A program made the translations under genes and the position numbers. 64,000 nt of DNA from Micromonospora parathelypteridis (GTDB lineage: Bacteria > Actinomycetota > Actinomycetes > Mycobacteriales > Micromonosporaceae), in assembly GCF_014201145.1 (NCBI RefSeq), contig NZ_JACHDP010000001.1:1178001-1242000 (forward strand), written 5' to 3'. The notes under the pieces were generated by a model. The model was given only the letters and a program-made list of their open reading frames with translations, searched no databases and was not told the origin of the DNA. This document shows positions 52,153 to 61,219 of the stretch, piece by piece. How positions within the stretch are numbered: the first letter of the stretch is position 1; each line of letters starts with the position of its first letter.

Positions 52153-54279
52153 ATGTCTGTGTTCACCAGAGTCGCCCGCGGCCGGTTGGCCGCCTGGCTC
52201 ACCGTGGCCGCCGCGATCGTCGTCGGCGCGGCCGTGTTCGGAATGCCCCAGCCGGACAACCCGGCGCCGGTCTCCGCCACCGGTCTCTCCGTGCGGTGGG
52301 AGTCGACCCAGGTGCAGCGCCTGCAGGACCAGCTCCCGTCCCGTGACGTGCAGCCGGCCATCATGGTGGTCGGCCGCGACGACGGCGGGGCGCTGAGCGA
52401 GGCCGACCGGGCCACCATCGGCGCCCGCGCCGACGCCCTGCGCGGCTTCGCGGTGGGCGGGCAGGTCAGCCCCGTCCAGGTGTCCCCGGACGGCACGGTG
52501 GCCCTCGTCGCCGTGCCCCTCGACACCGCGGGCGGACAGGAGGACGTCACCGAGACGGTCACCCAGCTACGCGCGGCTCTGGCGGACCTGCCCGACAGCC
52601 TGACCGTCGAGGTGACCGGCGCCCCGGCCTTCACCGCCGACCTGTCCTCGGTGTTCGACGGCGCCGACGTCACCCTGCTCGCGGTGACCGCCGCCGTGGT
52701 CGCGTTGCTGCTGCTGATCACCTACCGCAGCCCGTTCCTGTGGATCGTCCCGCTCGTGGTGGTCGCGGTGACCGAGCAGATCACCCTGCGCGCGGTGGAC
52801 ACGATCGTGCCGGCGGTCGGGATCAACCTCCAACCGGGCCAGGTCACCGGCATCGCCAGCGTGCTGGTCTTCGGTGCCGCCACCGACTACGCCCTGCTGC
52901 TGATCGCCCGCTACCGCGAGGAGCTGCGGCGCGAGGAGGACCGGTTCGTCGCGATGCGCGCCGCGTTGCGCCGTACCGCCGAGCCCATCCTGGCCAGCGG
53001 CGGCACCGTGGTGCTCGGCGTCCTCACCCTGCTGCTCAGCGAGCAGGAGACGAACCGGGCACTGGCGGTGGCCTGCGCCACCGGTGTGGTCTTCGCCATG
53101 CTCTCGGCGCTGTTCGTGCTCCCCGCCGTGCTGGTGCTCCTCGGTCGGGGCCTGTTCTGGCCGTTCGTACCCCGGGTCGGCGGCCCGGCCCGGGAGGGTC
53201 GGCTCTGGGGCCGGCTGGGCACCGCCGTGCAACGCCGCCCGGTGGTGGTCGCGGTGCTGTCCACCCTGCTGCTCGGCGGCCTCGCGCTGGGTGGGCTCGG
53301 TATCCGCACCGGCCTGTCCGAGACCGAGCAGTTCCGGGCCGAGCCCGAGGCCGTCACCGGTGCGCAGACCCTGGCCCGCGCGTTTCCCGCCGGCACCACC
53401 CAGCCGGTGGCCGTGCTCACCAACCCGGCGGCCGTCCGGGCGGTCACCGACGCCGCGAGCGCCGTGCCCGGGGTCGCCTCGGTACGCCCCGGCGACGCGG
53501 GTGAGGCCGTTGCCCAGGTCGACGTGGTGCTGGACGCCGAACCGGGCACCACTGCCGCGGACCGCGCCATCGAGGCGCTGCGCGCGGCGGTCGCCGCCGT
53601 CGGAGGCTCCGCGCCGCCCGCCGTCGACGGTGCCGATCCGCCGTCCGGCGCGCTCGTCGGCGGCACCGTGGCGGCAACCTACGACTCGGAGAAGGCCAAC
53701 GACTCCGACCTGCGGCTGATCCTGCCGATCATCCTGCTGCTGGTCGGCGCCGTGCTCGTGCTGCTGCTGCGCGGCCTGCTCGCACCGGTGCTGCTGGTGC
53801 TCACCGTGATCGCGTCGTTCTTCGCGAGCCTCGGCGCCGCATGGCTGCTCTTCGATCACGTGCTGGGCTTCCCGGCACTGGACAGCGGTGTGCTGCTGCT
53901 CGCCTTCGTGTTCCTGGTGGCACTCGGTGTGGACTACAACATCTTCCTGGTCACCCGTGCCCGAGAGGACGCCCGCAGCGTGGGCACCCGCGACGGGATG
54001 CTCTCCGCTCTGCGGGTCACCGGCGGGGTGATCACGAGCGCCGGAGTGCTGCTCGCCGCGGTCTTCGCCGTGCTCGGCGTGCTGCCGCTGATCACGCTGA
54101 CCCAGATCGGCATCATCGTCTGCATCGGTGTCCTGTTCGACACCCTGCTGGTCCGCACGGTCCTGGTGCCGGCGCTGGCGTTCGTGCTCGGCGACCGCTT
54201 CTGGTGGCCCGGCCGGATCAGCCGCGACCGCCCGGAGGACATCGCGGCGTCGCCGGAGCCGGTCGCCGCACGCGACTGA
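52153..54279 (+). CDS. MMPL-family (RND) exporter
   Basis: A 708-residue membrane protein with about 12 helices in two halves, each with a large extracytoplasmic loop. MMPL features are FGAATDYALLLIARYREEL in the first half and LGVDYNIFLVTRAREDA in the second; the Asp-Tyr pairs are the proton-relay residues. Such proteins export lipids, siderophores or drugs. It is divergent from marR with a shared palindrome, so its expression is probably induced by a ligand of that regulator. Confidence 0.93.
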   Translation: MSVFTRVARGRLAAWLTVAAAIVVGAAVFGMPQPDNPAPVSATGLSVRWESTQVQRLQDQLPSRDVQPAIMVVGRDDGGALSEADRATIGARADALRGFAVGGQVSPVQVSPDGTVALVAVPLDTAGGQEDVTETVTQLRAALADLPDSLTVEVTGAPAFTADLSSVFDGADVTLLAVTAAVVALLLLITYRSPFLWIVPLVVVAVTEQITLRAVDTIVPAVGINLQPGQVTGIASVLVFGAATDYALLLIARYREELRREEDRFVAMRAALRRTAEPILASGGTVVLGVLTLLLSEQETNRALAVACATGVVFAMLSALFVLPAVLVLLGRGLFWPFVPRVGGPAREGRLWGRLGTAVQRRPVVVAVLSTLLLGGLALGGLGIRTGLSETEQFRAEPEAVTGAQTLARAFPAGTTQPVAVLTNPAAVRAVTDAASAVPGVASVRPGDAGEAVAQVDVVLDAEPGTTAADRAIEALRAAVAAVGGSAPPAVDGADPPSGALVGGTVAATYDSEKANDSDLRLILPIILLLVGAVLVLLLRGLLAPVLLVLTVIASFFASLGAAWLLFDHVLGFPALDSGVLLLAFVFLVALGVDYNIFLVTRAREDARSVGTRDGMLSALRVTGGVITSAGVLLAAVFAVLGVLPLITLTQIGIIVCIGVLFDTLLVRTVLVPALAFVLGDRFWWPGRISRDRPEDIAASPEPVAARD

Positions 54280-54330
54280 CCGACGGGTGCGGCGCAGGCC
54301 GGGGCGACACCGACACGACCCCTGTCGAGG

Positions 54331-55212
54331 TCAGTACTCCAGGCAGACGCACTCGCTCATCAGCGCCCGCACGTTGCGCACGTACGACGGGTTGGGGATG
54401 GCCAGTGGCTCCCCCTCCCGTGCCACCGCCCCATGCCCGAAGTTGTACGCGGCGATGACCGCGTTGAGCAGGCAGGAGTTCAGCTCGGTGGTGCACAGGG
54501 CCGGGTCGAGGCGGAAGTCGGATTCGAAGTACATCTCGCCGATGTACTTGGTCGTCCAGGCCAGGTAGGTGGCGCCGAGGTAGGCGTTGTCCCGGTAGTC
54601 GTCGATCTGGTAGCTCTTCTCGAACCGCTGGTTCATCCAGGTCGCGGTGCCCGGCATCACCTGCATCAACCCGACACCGCCGTCACAGGCGTAGATGTTG
54701 GACTGCCAGCCGCTCTCCTGCCACGCGGTGGCCTTGAGCAGGTTGAGCGGGATCTTGATGTCCGGAGCGGAGACCGGCCAGTAGGTGCGGCCGGCCGCGT
54801 CGGTCAACGCGGCCTTCACCTCGGCGCGGGTCGCCTGGGTGCCCTTGTAACTCGGCTTGCAGGAGCTGGGCGCCGGCTTCGGCGGGGCCGGCGGGACCTT
54901 GGTCTCGGTGGGCGGCTTCGCCACCGCGAGCGGCTTCGGCGCCGTGCGGCTCGGCTTCTTCGTCGGCTTCTTCGTCGGCGTCGGGGTCGCGCTACGGCTC
55001 GGCGCGGCACCCATCGACGCCACGGCGGTCGGCGACGGGCTCGGCGCCGCGGAGACCTCGTCTGTGGGGGCGTCCGTCGGCGCATCGGTGACCGCGACCG
55101 GGGCGGTCAGGTCCTGCGGGTTCTCCCCCTTGGCGGCGCAGCCGACCAGCGCACTCGCGAGCAGGAGCCCGGCGAGCACCGCAGCGCCCCGCCGGCCGGT
55201 CCGTCGAAACAT
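54331..55212 (-). CDS. Lytic transglycosylase lipoprotein (SLT domain)
   Basis: A 293-residue secreted lipoprotein. The signal peptide ends in the lipobox LVGC (Cys25). A Pro/Thr/Lys-rich spacer of about 80 residues probably spans the cell wall. The C-terminal SLT domain has the catalytic glutamate in TAWQESGW and the GLMQVMPGTA motif, followed by AYNFGHGAV. It would cleave peptidoglycan glycan strands. The second of two in-frame ATG codons (55212) is preferred because GGGAGG is spaced correctly for it. Confidence 0.9.
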   Translation of the reverse strand: MFRRTGRRGAAVLAGLLLASALVGCAAKGENPQDLTAPVAVTDAPTDAPTDEVSAAPSPSPTAVASMGAAPSRSATPTPTKKPTKKPSRTAPKPLAVAKPPTETKVPPAPPKPAPSSCKPSYKGTQATRAEVKAALTDAAGRTYWPVSAPDIKIPLNLLKATAWQESGWQSNIYACDGGVGLMQVMPGTATWMNQRFEKSYQIDDYRDNAYLGATYLAWTTKYIGEMYFESDFRLDPALCTTELNSCLLNAVIAAYNFGHGAVAREGEPLAIPNPSYVRNVRALMSECVCLEY

Positions 55213-55245
55213 GCCCATGCCTCCCGGTGTGATCGTCGCCGCACC

Positions 55246-56664
55246 CTAGCAAGGTTCGACCGGGCGGCGGTGCCCCTGCGACGGCGGGCGGGCCTGATCA
55301 ACGTGCTGTTCCCGGTCGCCCACCGCCCGGTCCCGGGTGGCCCAGGCGACGATGAACACCACCGTCCAGAGCACTCCGAGCAGCACCGCCGCGGCGGTCC
55401 CGCTCGCCGTCTCCAAGCCGAGGTAGAGCCGCGCGCCGCCGATCCCGAGCACCCCCGCGGCGGCGGCCGTCCAGGCGGCCACCGCGACCGGCCAGCGGGC
55501 GTTGCGCGACACCAGCCAGGCCAGGGTGCAGAAGCTCGCCGCGACCACGGCGTTCTGAGTCGAGAGCGGATTCGCCTCGCCGCCACCCGGTGCGGTGCCG
55601 TGCGGCCCGGTCACCTCGGCCACCACGGCCAGCACCACCAGCGGCACGAACGCGCCCACCGTGCCGACCACACTGAGCAGGTCCGCACGCCAGGGTCGGT
55701 TGCGCCACGCCAGCACCGCGGCCACCAGCGCCACCAACACGATCAACACCGACCCTCGTACCACCGACACCACGAGCATCGTGGCGTCGGCGGCGCCCGG
55801 GGTACGCCGGGCGGCGAACCAGTCCGCGATGGCGTCGTCCAGCGCGGCCAACCCGCTGTTGCGGATCGCCACGGCGAGCAGTCCGGCGATGGCGAGCCCG
55901 GCAGCGAAGAGCAGCAGGAGCCCGGCGGCCAGATTGAGCAGCAGCGTCCAGGCCGGCCCGATCCGCATGGCCACCAGGAAGAACAGCACACCGTAGCGGG
56001 CTGTGAGCCAGCGCACCGGCGGCAGCGCGCCCGCCCGGGACAGCAGGGCGCGTACCGGGTCGGGGTTACGACCCAGCCACCGGCCGGCGAGCACGACTCC
56101 CAACAGACCGGCCAGCAGCAGCAGCGCCACGCCGGTGGCCCGACCGAGCAGCCGGGAGACCGTGTCGTACGACTCACCCGCGAGGTGACCGAGCAGGACC
56201 GAGCCGCCCACCCAGGTGATCACTCCGGCCAGGTTCCACGGTGCGAACCGCCGGTACGGCATGCCGCCCGCGCCGGCCAGCCGGGGCACCAGGGTGCGGG
56301 CGAAAGCCACCCAACGGGCGGCGAACACGCCCCGCCCACCGAGCCGGGCGAGCATGGCGTCGGCCCGGCCCCACCGCTCGGGCCCCACCCGGTGCCCCAA
56401 CCCGGCACGCAGCCGGGGCCCGTAGCGCCGTCCGGCGCGGAAGGCCAGCCCGTCGCCGAGGACCGCCGCGACGATCATCGCGAGCAACGCCGGCCCGAGC
56501 CGCAAGGTACCGTTGTAGGTGAGGAAGCCGACGAGCAGCAGGGTAGCCTCACCCGGCACGAGCAGGCCGAAGATCACCGCGGTCTCGCCCGCCACGATCA
56601 GCGCGGCGACCAGGTAGATCCACAGGGCGGGCAGGCCCTGCACCCAGGTCAGCAGGTCATGCAC
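55246..56664 (-). CDS. DedA (VTT) domain fused to a degenerate PAP2-like domain
   Basis: A 472-residue membrane protein. Residues 1-200 form a DedA domain ([40 protein letters not shown]). Residues 220-440 form a PAP2-like helical domain, but the catalytic motifs are lost: the PSGH site reads LSTQN (367-371), and in the SRx5Hx3D site the His and Asp are replaced by Glu418 and Gly422. The first motif lysine is also not evident. PAP2 enzymes dephosphorylate lipids; this one is probably inactive or re-purposed. GTG start with GGGGG upstream. Confidence 0.85.
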   Translation of the reverse strand: MHDLLTWVQGLPALWIYLVAALIVAGETAVIFGLLVPGEATLLLVGFLTYNGTLRLGPALLAMIVAAVLGDGLAFRAGRRYGPRLRAGLGHRVGPERWGRADAMLARLGGRGVFAARWVAFARTLVPRLAGAGGMPYRRFAPWNLAGVITWVGGSVLLGHLAGESYDTVSRLLGRATGVALLLLAGLLGVVLAGRWLGRNPDPVRALLSRAGALPPVRWLTARYGVLFFLVAMRIGPAWTLLLNLAAGLLLLFAAGLAIAGLLAVAIRNSGLAALDDAIADWFAARRTPGAADATMLVVSVVRGSVLIVLVALVAAVLAWRNRPWRADLLSVVGTVGAFVPLVVLAVVAEVTGPHGTAPGGGEANPLSTQNAVVAASFCTLAWLVSRNARWPVAVAAWTAAAAGVLGIGGARLYLGLETASGTAAAVLLGVLWTVVFIVAWATRDRAVGDREQHVDQARPPSQGHRRPVEPC

Positions 56665-56797
56665 TCAGGCCCCCGGAACACGGGAGTCAGCATGCCAGCC
56701 GGGGGAACGACCCGGACAGCAGTTTCACCATAGATCAGGGGCACCTGGGGGTGACCCCGACGCAGCCTGCGCGAGCGCAGGCGGAAGGATAGAGGGT

Positions 56798-58666
56798 ATG
56801 CAGCTTCGCAGCGACCTCCGCAACGTCGCCATCATCGCTCACGTCGACCACGGCAAGACCACCCTGGTCGACGCCATGTTGCGGCAGGCCGGCGCGTACG
56901 GCGCACGCGGCGAGAACACCGAGCGGGTGATGGACTCCGGGGACCTGGAACGGGAGAAGGGCATCACCATCCTGGCCAAGAACACCGGCGTGCGCTACCT
57001 GCCGGCGGACGGCTCGGACCCGGTCACCATCAACATCATCGACACCCCCGGCCACGCCGACTTCGGTGGCGAGGTGGAACGCGGCCTGACCATGGTCGAC
57101 GGCGTGGTGCTGCTCGTCGACGCCAGCGAGGGCCCGCTGCCGCAGACCCGCTTCGTGCTGCGCAAGGCGCTGCGCGCCCGGATGCCGATCATCCTGGTGA
57201 TCAACAAGGTGGACCGCCCCGACGCCCGGATCAAGGAGGTCGTGGACGACACCTACGAGCTCTTCCTCGACCTGGACGCCGACGAGGAGCAGATCGACTT
57301 CCCGATCGTCTACGCCTGCGCCCGCGACGGCATCGCCTCGCTGACCCAGCCCGCCGACGGTTCGGTGCCCGACGACAGCACCTCCCTGGAGCCGCTGTTC
57401 CGCACCCTGCTGGACACCATCCCGGCACCCGCGTACGAGGACGACGCCCCCCTGCAGGCGCACGTCACCAACCTCGACGCGTCGCCGTTCCTCGGCCGGC
57501 TGGCGCTGTGCCGGGTCCGCCAGGGCACCATCAGCAAGGGCCAGACGGTGGCCTGGTGCCGCACCGACGGCAGCACCCAGCGGGTCCGCATCTCCGAGAT
57601 GCTGATGACCGAGGGCCTGGAGCGTAAGCCGGCCGAGACGGCCGGCCCGGGCGACATCATCGCCGTCGCCGGCATCCCCGAGATCATGATCGGTGAGACG
57701 CTGGCCGACGCGGAGAACCCGGTCGCGCTGCCGCTGATCACGGTCGACGAGCCGGCCATCTCGATGACCATCGGCACCAACACCTCGCCGCTGGTCGGCC
57801 GGGTCAAGGGCGCCAAGGTCACCGCCCGGATGGTCAAGGACCGGCTCGACAAGGAGCTGGTCGGCAACGTGTCGCTGCGGGTGCTGCCCACCGAGCGACC
57901 GGACGCCTGGGAGGTGCAGGGCCGCGGTGAGCTGGCGCTGGCCATCCTGGTCGAGCAGATGCGCCGGGAGAGCTACGAGCTGACCGTCGGCAAGCCGCAG
58001 GTGGTCACCCGGGAGATCGACGGCAAGACCTGTGAGCCGGTGGAGCGGCTGACCATCGACTCCCCCGAGGAGTACCTGGGCGCGATCACCCAGCTGCTGG
58101 CGACCCGCAAGGGCCGGATGGAGCAGCTGGTCAACCACGGCACCGGCTGGATCCGGATGGAGTGGCTGGTCCCGGCGCGCGGCCTGATCGGCTTCCGCAC
58201 CGAGTTCCTCACCGACACCCGGGGCACCGGCATCCTGCACCACGTCTTCGAGTCCTACGAGCCGTGGTTCGGCGAGCTGCGTACCCGCAACAACGGCTCC
58301 CTGGTCGCCGACCGGTCCGGCGCGGTCACCGCCTTCGCGATGATCAACCTGCAGGAGCGTGGCCAGCTCTTCGTCGAGCCGACCACCGAGGTGTACGAGG
58401 GCATGATTGTCGGGGAGAACTCCCGCTCCGACGACATGGACGTCAACATCACCAAGGAGAAGAAGCTCACCAACATGCGGGCGTCGACCTCCGACGAGAC
58501 CGAGAAGCTGGTCCCGCCGCGCAAGCTCTCCCTGGAGCAGGCCCTGGAGTTCTGCCGCGAGGACGAGTGCGTCGAGGTCACCCCGGCCACCGTGCGGATC
58601 CGCAAGGTGGTGCTCGACCAGCAGCAGCGGGGCCGGGCCGCCGCCCGCCGCAAGCACGCCGGCTGA
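56798..58666 (+). CDS. typA: TypA/BipA ribosome-associated GTPase
   Basis: A 622-residue translational GTPase. G1 is [10 protein letters not shown]3 is DTPGHADFG and G4 is NKVDRPDAR. Domains II and III follow, with the EF-G-like VRGRGEL-type segment here as [13 protein letters not shown], and the TypA-specific C-terminal domain with [21 protein letters not shown]. It supports ribosome assembly and stress growth. ATG with AAGGA nearby. It ends at a 15-bp perfect hairpin. Confidence 0.97.
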   Translation: MQLRSDLRNVAIIAHVDHGKTTLVDAMLRQAGAYGARGENTERVMDSGDLEREKGITILAKNTGVRYLPADGSDPVTINIIDTPGHADFGGEVERGLTMVDGVVLLVDASEGPLPQTRFVLRKALRARMPIILVINKVDRPDARIKEVVDDTYELFLDLDADEEQIDFPIVYACARDGIASLTQPADGSVPDDSTSLEPLFRTLLDTIPAPAYEDDAPLQAHVTNLDASPFLGRLALCRVRQGTISKGQTVAWCRTDGSTQRVRISEMLMTEGLERKPAETAGPGDIIAVAGIPEIMIGETLADAENPVALPLITVDEPAISMTIGTNTSPLVGRVKGAKVTARMVKDRLDKELVGNVSLRVLPTERPDAWEVQGRGELALAILVEQMRRESYELTVGKPQVVTREIDGKTCEPVERLTIDSPEEYLGAITQLLATRKGRMEQLVNHGTGWIRMEWLVPARGLIGFRTEFLTDTRGTGILHHVFESYEPWFGELRTRNNGSLVADRSGAVTAFAMINLQERGQLFVEPTTEVYEGMIVGENSRSDDMDVNITKEKKLTNMRASTSDETEKLVPPRKLSLEQALEFCREDECVEVTPATVRIRKVVLDQQQRGRAAARRKHAG

Positions 58667-58685
58667 CCCCAGCAGCACCCGACAC

Positions 58686-58719
58686 CGGGCGCGTCGACCG
58701 CTTGCGGTCGACGCGCCCG
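58686..58719 (+). terminator. Terminator of typA
   Basis: Perfect 15-bp arms (58686-58700 and 58705-58719) with loop CTTG, followed by TCCGTTTCC. It lies 20 bp past the stop. Confidence 0.88.
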
Positions 58720-58772
58720 TCCGTTTCCGCCACGGGTACGCGGGCCGGTCCGACCCTCCGGCGCTGATGGGC

Positions 58773-58778
58773 TACGGT
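58773..58778 (+). promoter_or_regulatory. -10 box of the 58786 gene, leaderless
   Basis: TACGGT with a 7-nt gap to the ATG and no ribosome-binding site. Confidence 0.55.
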
Positions 58779-58785
58779 CACCGGC

Positions 58786-59646
58786 ATGACCTGGGATGAT
58801 CTCGACGCCCACCTGGACCGGGTGCCCGGCACCGTCTCGGCGTACGTGGGCCGGCTCGACGCGCCGCCGACCTGGACCCGCCACGCGGACGCCGCCCACT
58901 ACGCCGCCAGCACCATGAAGGTGGCGGTGCTCGCCGCGCTGCACCGCGCCGCCGAGGCCGGCACCCTGAACCTGGACGCCCCGGTCCCGATCGTCAACGA
59001 ATTCGACTCCGCCCAGCCCGGCGCGCCCCGGTTCTCCTGCGCACAGCCCTACGACAACGACGACGCCGTCTGGGACCGGCTGGGTGGCACGGCGACGCTG
59101 CGCTGGCTAGCCGACCGGATGATCGTGCGTTCCAGCAATCTGGCCACCAACCTCGTCATCGGGCACGTCGGGCTGCCCGCGGTGGCCGACGTGTGGGCGC
59201 TCGCCGGCGCCCGCAACAGCGTCACGGGCCGGGGCATCGAGGACTTCGCGGCCCGCGAGGCCGGCATCACCAACGTGGTCACCGCCGCCGACCTGGCCGC
59301 CCTGCTCGGCGCACTGGCCTCCGGGGCGGGCTCCCCCGGCACGCTCGCCGCACCGGCCGCCTGCTCGGCCATGCTGGACGTCCTGCTCGCCCAGGAGCAC
59401 CGCGAGGACCTGGCCGCCGGTCTGCCGGAGGGCACCCGCATCGCGCACAAGAACGGCTGGGTACGCGGCGTGCGGCACGGCGCCGGCGTGGTGCTGCCCG
59501 ACGACGCCCCGCCCTACCTGATCGTCGTCTGCACCACCACCGACCCGGCCGACGGCAACGCCAGCGGCGACGAGGACGAGGACGACGCCTGCCTGCTGAT
59601 CGCCCACATCTCGGCCCAGGTCTGGGCCGCCCGCCACCAGCTCTGA
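58786..59646 (+). CDS. Serine hydrolase with class A beta-lactamase-like fold, cytosolic
   Basis: A 286-residue protein. The SxxK nucleophile motif is STMK (Ser42-Lys45), the SDN position reads SSN (116-118) and the KTG position reads HKNG (221-224). The order and spacing fit class A-like enzymes. It has no signal peptide, so it probably is not a periplasm-type beta-lactamase; a hydrolase of cytosolic esters or amides is more likely. The C-terminal part has an acidic patch (SGDEDEDDA). It is downstream of typA but behind a terminator. Confidence 0.85.
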   Translation: MTWDDLDAHLDRVPGTVSAYVGRLDAPPTWTRHADAAHYAASTMKVAVLAALHRAAEAGTLNLDAPVPIVNEFDSAQPGAPRFSCAQPYDNDDAVWDRLGGTATLRWLADRMIVRSSNLATNLVIGHVGLPAVADVWALAGARNSVTGRGIEDFAAREAGITNVVTAADLAALLGALASGAGSPGTLAAPAACSAMLDVLLAQEHREDLAAGLPEGTRIAHKNGWVRGVRHGAGVVLPDDAPPYLIVVCTTTDPADGNASGDEDEDDACLLIAHISAQVWAARHQL

Positions 59647-59668
59647 CCCCGCACAGGCCGACTCCGGC

Positions 59669-59691
59669 TAGGCTGCTCGCACCCCCCCCCC
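59669..59691 (+). promoter_or_regulatory. yhhN-type gene -10 box and 10-base C tract
   Basis: TAGGCT (59669-59674) is followed in the presumed 5' leader by ten consecutive C (59682-59691), then GGAG before the ATG at 59708. The run could vary in length by slippage or be a sequencing artefact. Confidence 0.5.
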
Positions 59692-59707
59692 ACATCCGGA
59701 GCCGCCG

Positions 59708-60409
59708 ATGCCTCGCAGCCGTGACCTGCTGGCCGCCTTCCTCGTCGTGACGGCGGCGAACCTGCTGGCCAACGCCACCGACAGCGAGGTGGCGTTTCGG
59801 GTCACCAAGCCGCTGCTCATGCCGCTGCTCGCCGCGTACCTCTGGCGGGCCTGCGTCGAACGCGGGGCACGACCCGACCGGCTGGTGCTCGCCGCACTGG
59901 CCTTCGCCACCGCCGGTGACGTGGCCCTGATGATCGGCGGCACCGGCTGGTTCCTCGCCGGCATGGCCTGCTTCCTCGGCACACACCTCTGCTACATCGC
60001 GGCCTTCACCCGCTACCGGGCCGACCTCGCGCTACGCCGCCCGCCGCTGGTCGCGGTCCCGCTGGGGTACGCGGTGCTGACCGTCGTCGCGCTCTGGTGG
60101 ATGTGGACGGGGCTGACCGATGCCGGGCTGGCCCTGCCGGTGGCCGGCTACGCGCTGGCGCTGGCCGCGATGGCCAGCACGGCCGCCGCCCAGGGCTGGC
60201 GGGTCGGTCTCGGCGCCGCGCTGTTCCTCGGCTCCGACCTGTTGATCGCCGCGGGGGTGGCCGGGGTGGCTGAGCCACCCGGCGCGCCGGTGCTGATCAT
60301 GGCGTCCTACGCCGCCGGCCAGGCGCTGATCGTCACCGGCTGGGCCGGCCGCGCCAGCACGCCGCCGGGCGCGCCGGTCACTCCAGCAACCGCGCCCGCA
60401 GCGCCGTGA
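59708..60409 (+). CDS. YhhN/TMEM86-family membrane protein (lysoplasmalogenase-like)
   Basis: A 233-residue membrane protein with about eight helices. Characteristic pieces are RVTKPLLMPLLAAYLW, FATAGDVALMIGG and the C-terminal GAALFLGSDLLIAAG, with Asp residues in the second and seventh helices that are thought to be catalytic. Animal homologues cleave vinyl-ether lysolipids; the bacterial substrate is unsettled. Its 3' end overlaps the convergent phosphatase gene by 32 bp. Confidence 0.88.
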   Translation: MPRSRDLLAAFLVVTAANLLANATDSEVAFRVTKPLLMPLLAAYLWRACVERGARPDRLVLAALAFATAGDVALMIGGTGWFLAGMACFLGTHLCYIAAFTRYRADLALRRPPLVAVPLGYAVLTVVALWWMWTGLTDAGLALPVAGYALALAAMASTAAAQGWRVGLGAALFLGSDLLIAAGVAGVAEPPGAPVLIMASYAAGQALIVTGWAGRASTPPGAPVTPATAPAAP

Positions 60410-61175
60410 GGGTCTCGTCGGTGATTCCGAGCCCGTCGCGCAGGTACGCGTCGAACGAGCCGTGCACCCGGCGCACCTCGTCGTACGCGGCGTCGAGATA
60501 CTCGGCGCGGACCTCCAGCACCGGCAGCACCGCGTCGACGTCCAGGCCGGGTTGCCGTCGTCGCAACGCCTCGACGATCACCGCGCGCAGACTGTCGGTC
60601 AACGCGTTGTTGCGCAGGTAGTCGGAGCGGATCGCCGACTCGTCCACCCCCAGCGCCGTCAACAGGATGACGGTCAGCCAACCCGTGCGGTCCTTGCCGG
60701 CGGAGCAGTGGTACACCAGCGGCAGGTTCTCCGACTGGGTGGCCAGCCGCACCGCCTCGGCGAAGCCGGTCCGCGCCGACTCGCCGGTGACGAACCACCG
60801 GTAGATGGCCGCCATCGCCCTCGCCGTGCCCTGCCGGGCCAGCTCCGCGTACGCGTCGAGGTCGTGGCCGAGCAGCACCGCCGACACGTACGTGAAGACC
60901 GGGTGCTCCGGATCGTGCACCGGGAGGTGCACCACCCGGGGCTCGCCGACCAGCCGATCCGCCGGGGCGACCGCGATCTCGGAGGAGTCGCGCAGGTCCA
61001 GCACACATGCCGGGCCCAGCTTCGCGAGCACCGGCAGGTCCTCGTCGGCGAGTCGACCCAACGCCGGTGTGCGGATCAGCTGCCCGACGCGGACCCGCCG
61101 CCCGTCGGCACCGACGAGCCCGCCCAGGTCGCGCGCGTTCGGTGCGCCCACCAACTCCCAGCCCTGACCAGCCAT
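60378..61175 (-). CDS. Protein tyrosine/serine phosphatase
   Basis: A 265-residue phosphatase related to mycobacterial PtpB-type enzymes. The phosphate-binding loop is HCSAGKDRTG, with the following WLTVILLTALG helix. The N-terminus NARDLGGLVGADGRRVRVGQ is typical of this family. It may act on phosphoproteins or phosphoinositides. No signal peptide. The ATG at 61175 has GGGAGGGGAG upstream. Convergent overlap with the YhhN gene and a 44-bp divergent gap to the epimerase. Confidence 0.92.
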   Translation of the reverse strand: MAGQGWELVGAPNARDLGGLVGADGRRVRVGQLIRTPALGRLADEDLPVLAKLGPACVLDLRDSSEIAVAPADRLVGEPRVVHLPVHDPEHPVFTYVSAVLLGHDLDAYAELARQGTARAMAAIYRWFVTGESARTGFAEAVRLATQSENLPLVYHCSAGKDRTGWLTVILLTALGVDESAIRSDYLRNNALTDSLRAVIVEALRRRQPGLDVDAVLPVLEVRAEYLDAAYDEVRRVHGSFDAYLRDGLGITDETLTALRARLLE

Positions 61176-61206
61176 CCGGTCTCCCCTCCCGCCATGTGCC
61201 TGCGTA

Positions 61207-61212
61207 TAGGGT
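61207..61212 (+). promoter_or_regulatory. -10 box of the epimerase gene, leaderless
   Basis: TAGGGT with a 7-nt gap to the ATG at 61220 and no ribosome-binding site. Confidence 0.6.
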
Positions 61213-61219
61213 GCCCCAC

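Noticed and set aside
60378..60409. Frameshift or misassembly at the overlap of the YhhN and phosphatase genes
   Set aside because: Both proteins keep normal C-termini; a 32-bp convergent overlap is plausible.
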